Positions 7,088 to 7,354 of a stretch of DNA of 7,354 nt are shown piece by piece. Location: contig CALMAD010000117.1 of NCBI GenBank assembly GCA_937859105.1, forward strand, positions 1-7,354, written 5' to 3'. How positions within the stretch are numbered: the first letter of the stretch is position 1; every line of letters starts with the position of its first letter. A program made the translations under genes and the position numbers. The notes below the pieces were generated by a model. It was not told the origin of the DNA. It ran no database searches and was given only the letters and a program-made list of their open reading frames with translations. The DNA comes from an uncultured Propionibacteriaceae bacterium. GTDB lineage: Bacteria > Actinomycetota > Actinomycetes > Propionibacteriales > Propionibacteriaceae.

Positions 7088-7093
7088 TAGGCT
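7088..7093 (+). promoter_or_regulatory. -10 element for a leaderless transporter transcript
   Basis: TAGGCT fits TANNNT and lies 6 bases before the ATG at 7100, which has no ribosome site. This matches the arrangement before fabG and the DUF3099 gene. No convincing -35 is visible. It makes the transporter a separate transcription unit beginning after the inverted repeat. Confidence 0.45.
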
Positions 7094-7099
7094 GCCGCC

Positions 7100-7342
7100 A
7101 TGTCCCGCGCGCTCCGCACCCTCGCGTCGCCCGGCGTCGCCGCCGGCCTGGCGGCCGCCGCGCTCTTCGGCGCCGGGACGCCGTTGGCGAAGCTCCTGCT
7201 CACCGCCGACGTCAGCCCGTGGCTGCTGGCCGGCCTCCTCTACTGCGGCTCCGGGGTCGGGCTGCTGGCCTACCGCCTGGCGACCGGACGCCCCCGCGCC
7301 CGGCCGGCGGCGTCCGAATGGGGTTGGATCGCCGGGGCCGTC
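7100..7342 (+). CDS. EamA/DMT-superfamily transporter, N-terminal fragment
   Basis: Eighty-one residues of an inner-membrane protein are present before the genomic sequence ends. TM1 spans about 12-34 and contains the AALFGAGTPLAKLLL motif. TM2 spans about 40-60, PWLLAGLLYCGSGVGLLAYR. Both match the first two helices of EamA-type drug/metabolite transporters, which normally have ten helices and about 280-300 aa. The substrate cannot be told. The ATG at 7100 is chosen because the hydrophobic domain starts right after it and a -10 lies 6 nt upstream. The frame formally continues to 7354, but the last four codons (Arg-Ser-Glu-Glu) are read from sequencing adapter and should be dropped. The truncation is an assembly edge, not a pseudogene. 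Confidence 0.82.
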
Positions 7343-7354
7343 AGATCGGAAGAG
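7343..7354 (+). other. Illumina adapter remnant at the contig end
   Basis: The last 12 bases, AGATCGGAAGAG, are identical to the first 12 bases of the standard Illumina TruSeq read-through adapter. They sit flush with the end of the window, where untrimmed adapter would be. A chance 12-base match at that exact place is very unlikely. Genomic sequence probably ends at 7342. Confidence 0.92.

Overview
This is a high-GC bacterial window with strong actinobacterial character. The coding density is high and third codon positions are almost always G or C. GTG starts are frequent, the fabG-fabI pair resembles mycobacterial mabA-inhA, and several -10 elements sit 6-7 nt before start codons, as in leaderless transcripts. 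Within Actinomycetota a Propionibacteriales-like genome would fit, but that placement is only a guess. Both ends cut through genes. The last 12 bases match the start of the Illumina TruSeq adapter, so the right end is a contig end with untrimmed adapter and genomic sequence probably stops at 7342.

Left part, minus strand (about 4056 down to 1): fabG (3-oxoacyl-ACP reductase), fabI (InhA-like enoyl-ACP reductase) and a single-domain ABC ATPase lie head to tail with gaps of 39 and 16 bp, probably one operon read from a leaderless promoter upstream of fabG. FabG and FabI catalyse the two reductions of the type II fatty acid elongation cycle. After a gap of about 240 bp comes the N-terminal 60% of a phosphoketolase, which cleaves xylulose-5-P and/or fructose-6-P to acetyl phosphate. 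The gap holds a candidate promoter, an inverted repeat over its -35 region, and three GTCAC words at an exact 11-bp period.

Right part, plus strand (4128 to the end): a divergent leaderless promoter reads a small two-helix DUF3099-type membrane protein, then a SURF1-family protein (cytochrome oxidase assembly) overlapping it by GTGA. After 58 bp comes an SDR-fold protein with a changed active site (S..R in place of Y..K), then an RlmA-type 23S rRNA guanine-N1 methyltransferase, again with a GTGA overlap. A 17-bp inverted repeat follows, then the start of an EamA/DMT-type transporter that runs off the window.

I found no mobile element, CRISPR array, RNA gene or defence system. The content is mostly ordinary core metabolism. 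The points worth a second look are the phased GTCAC repeats before the phosphoketolase, the inverted repeat after the methyltransferase, the degenerate SDR, the short substrate loop of the InhA-like FabI, the leaderless promoters, and the adapter at the contig end.
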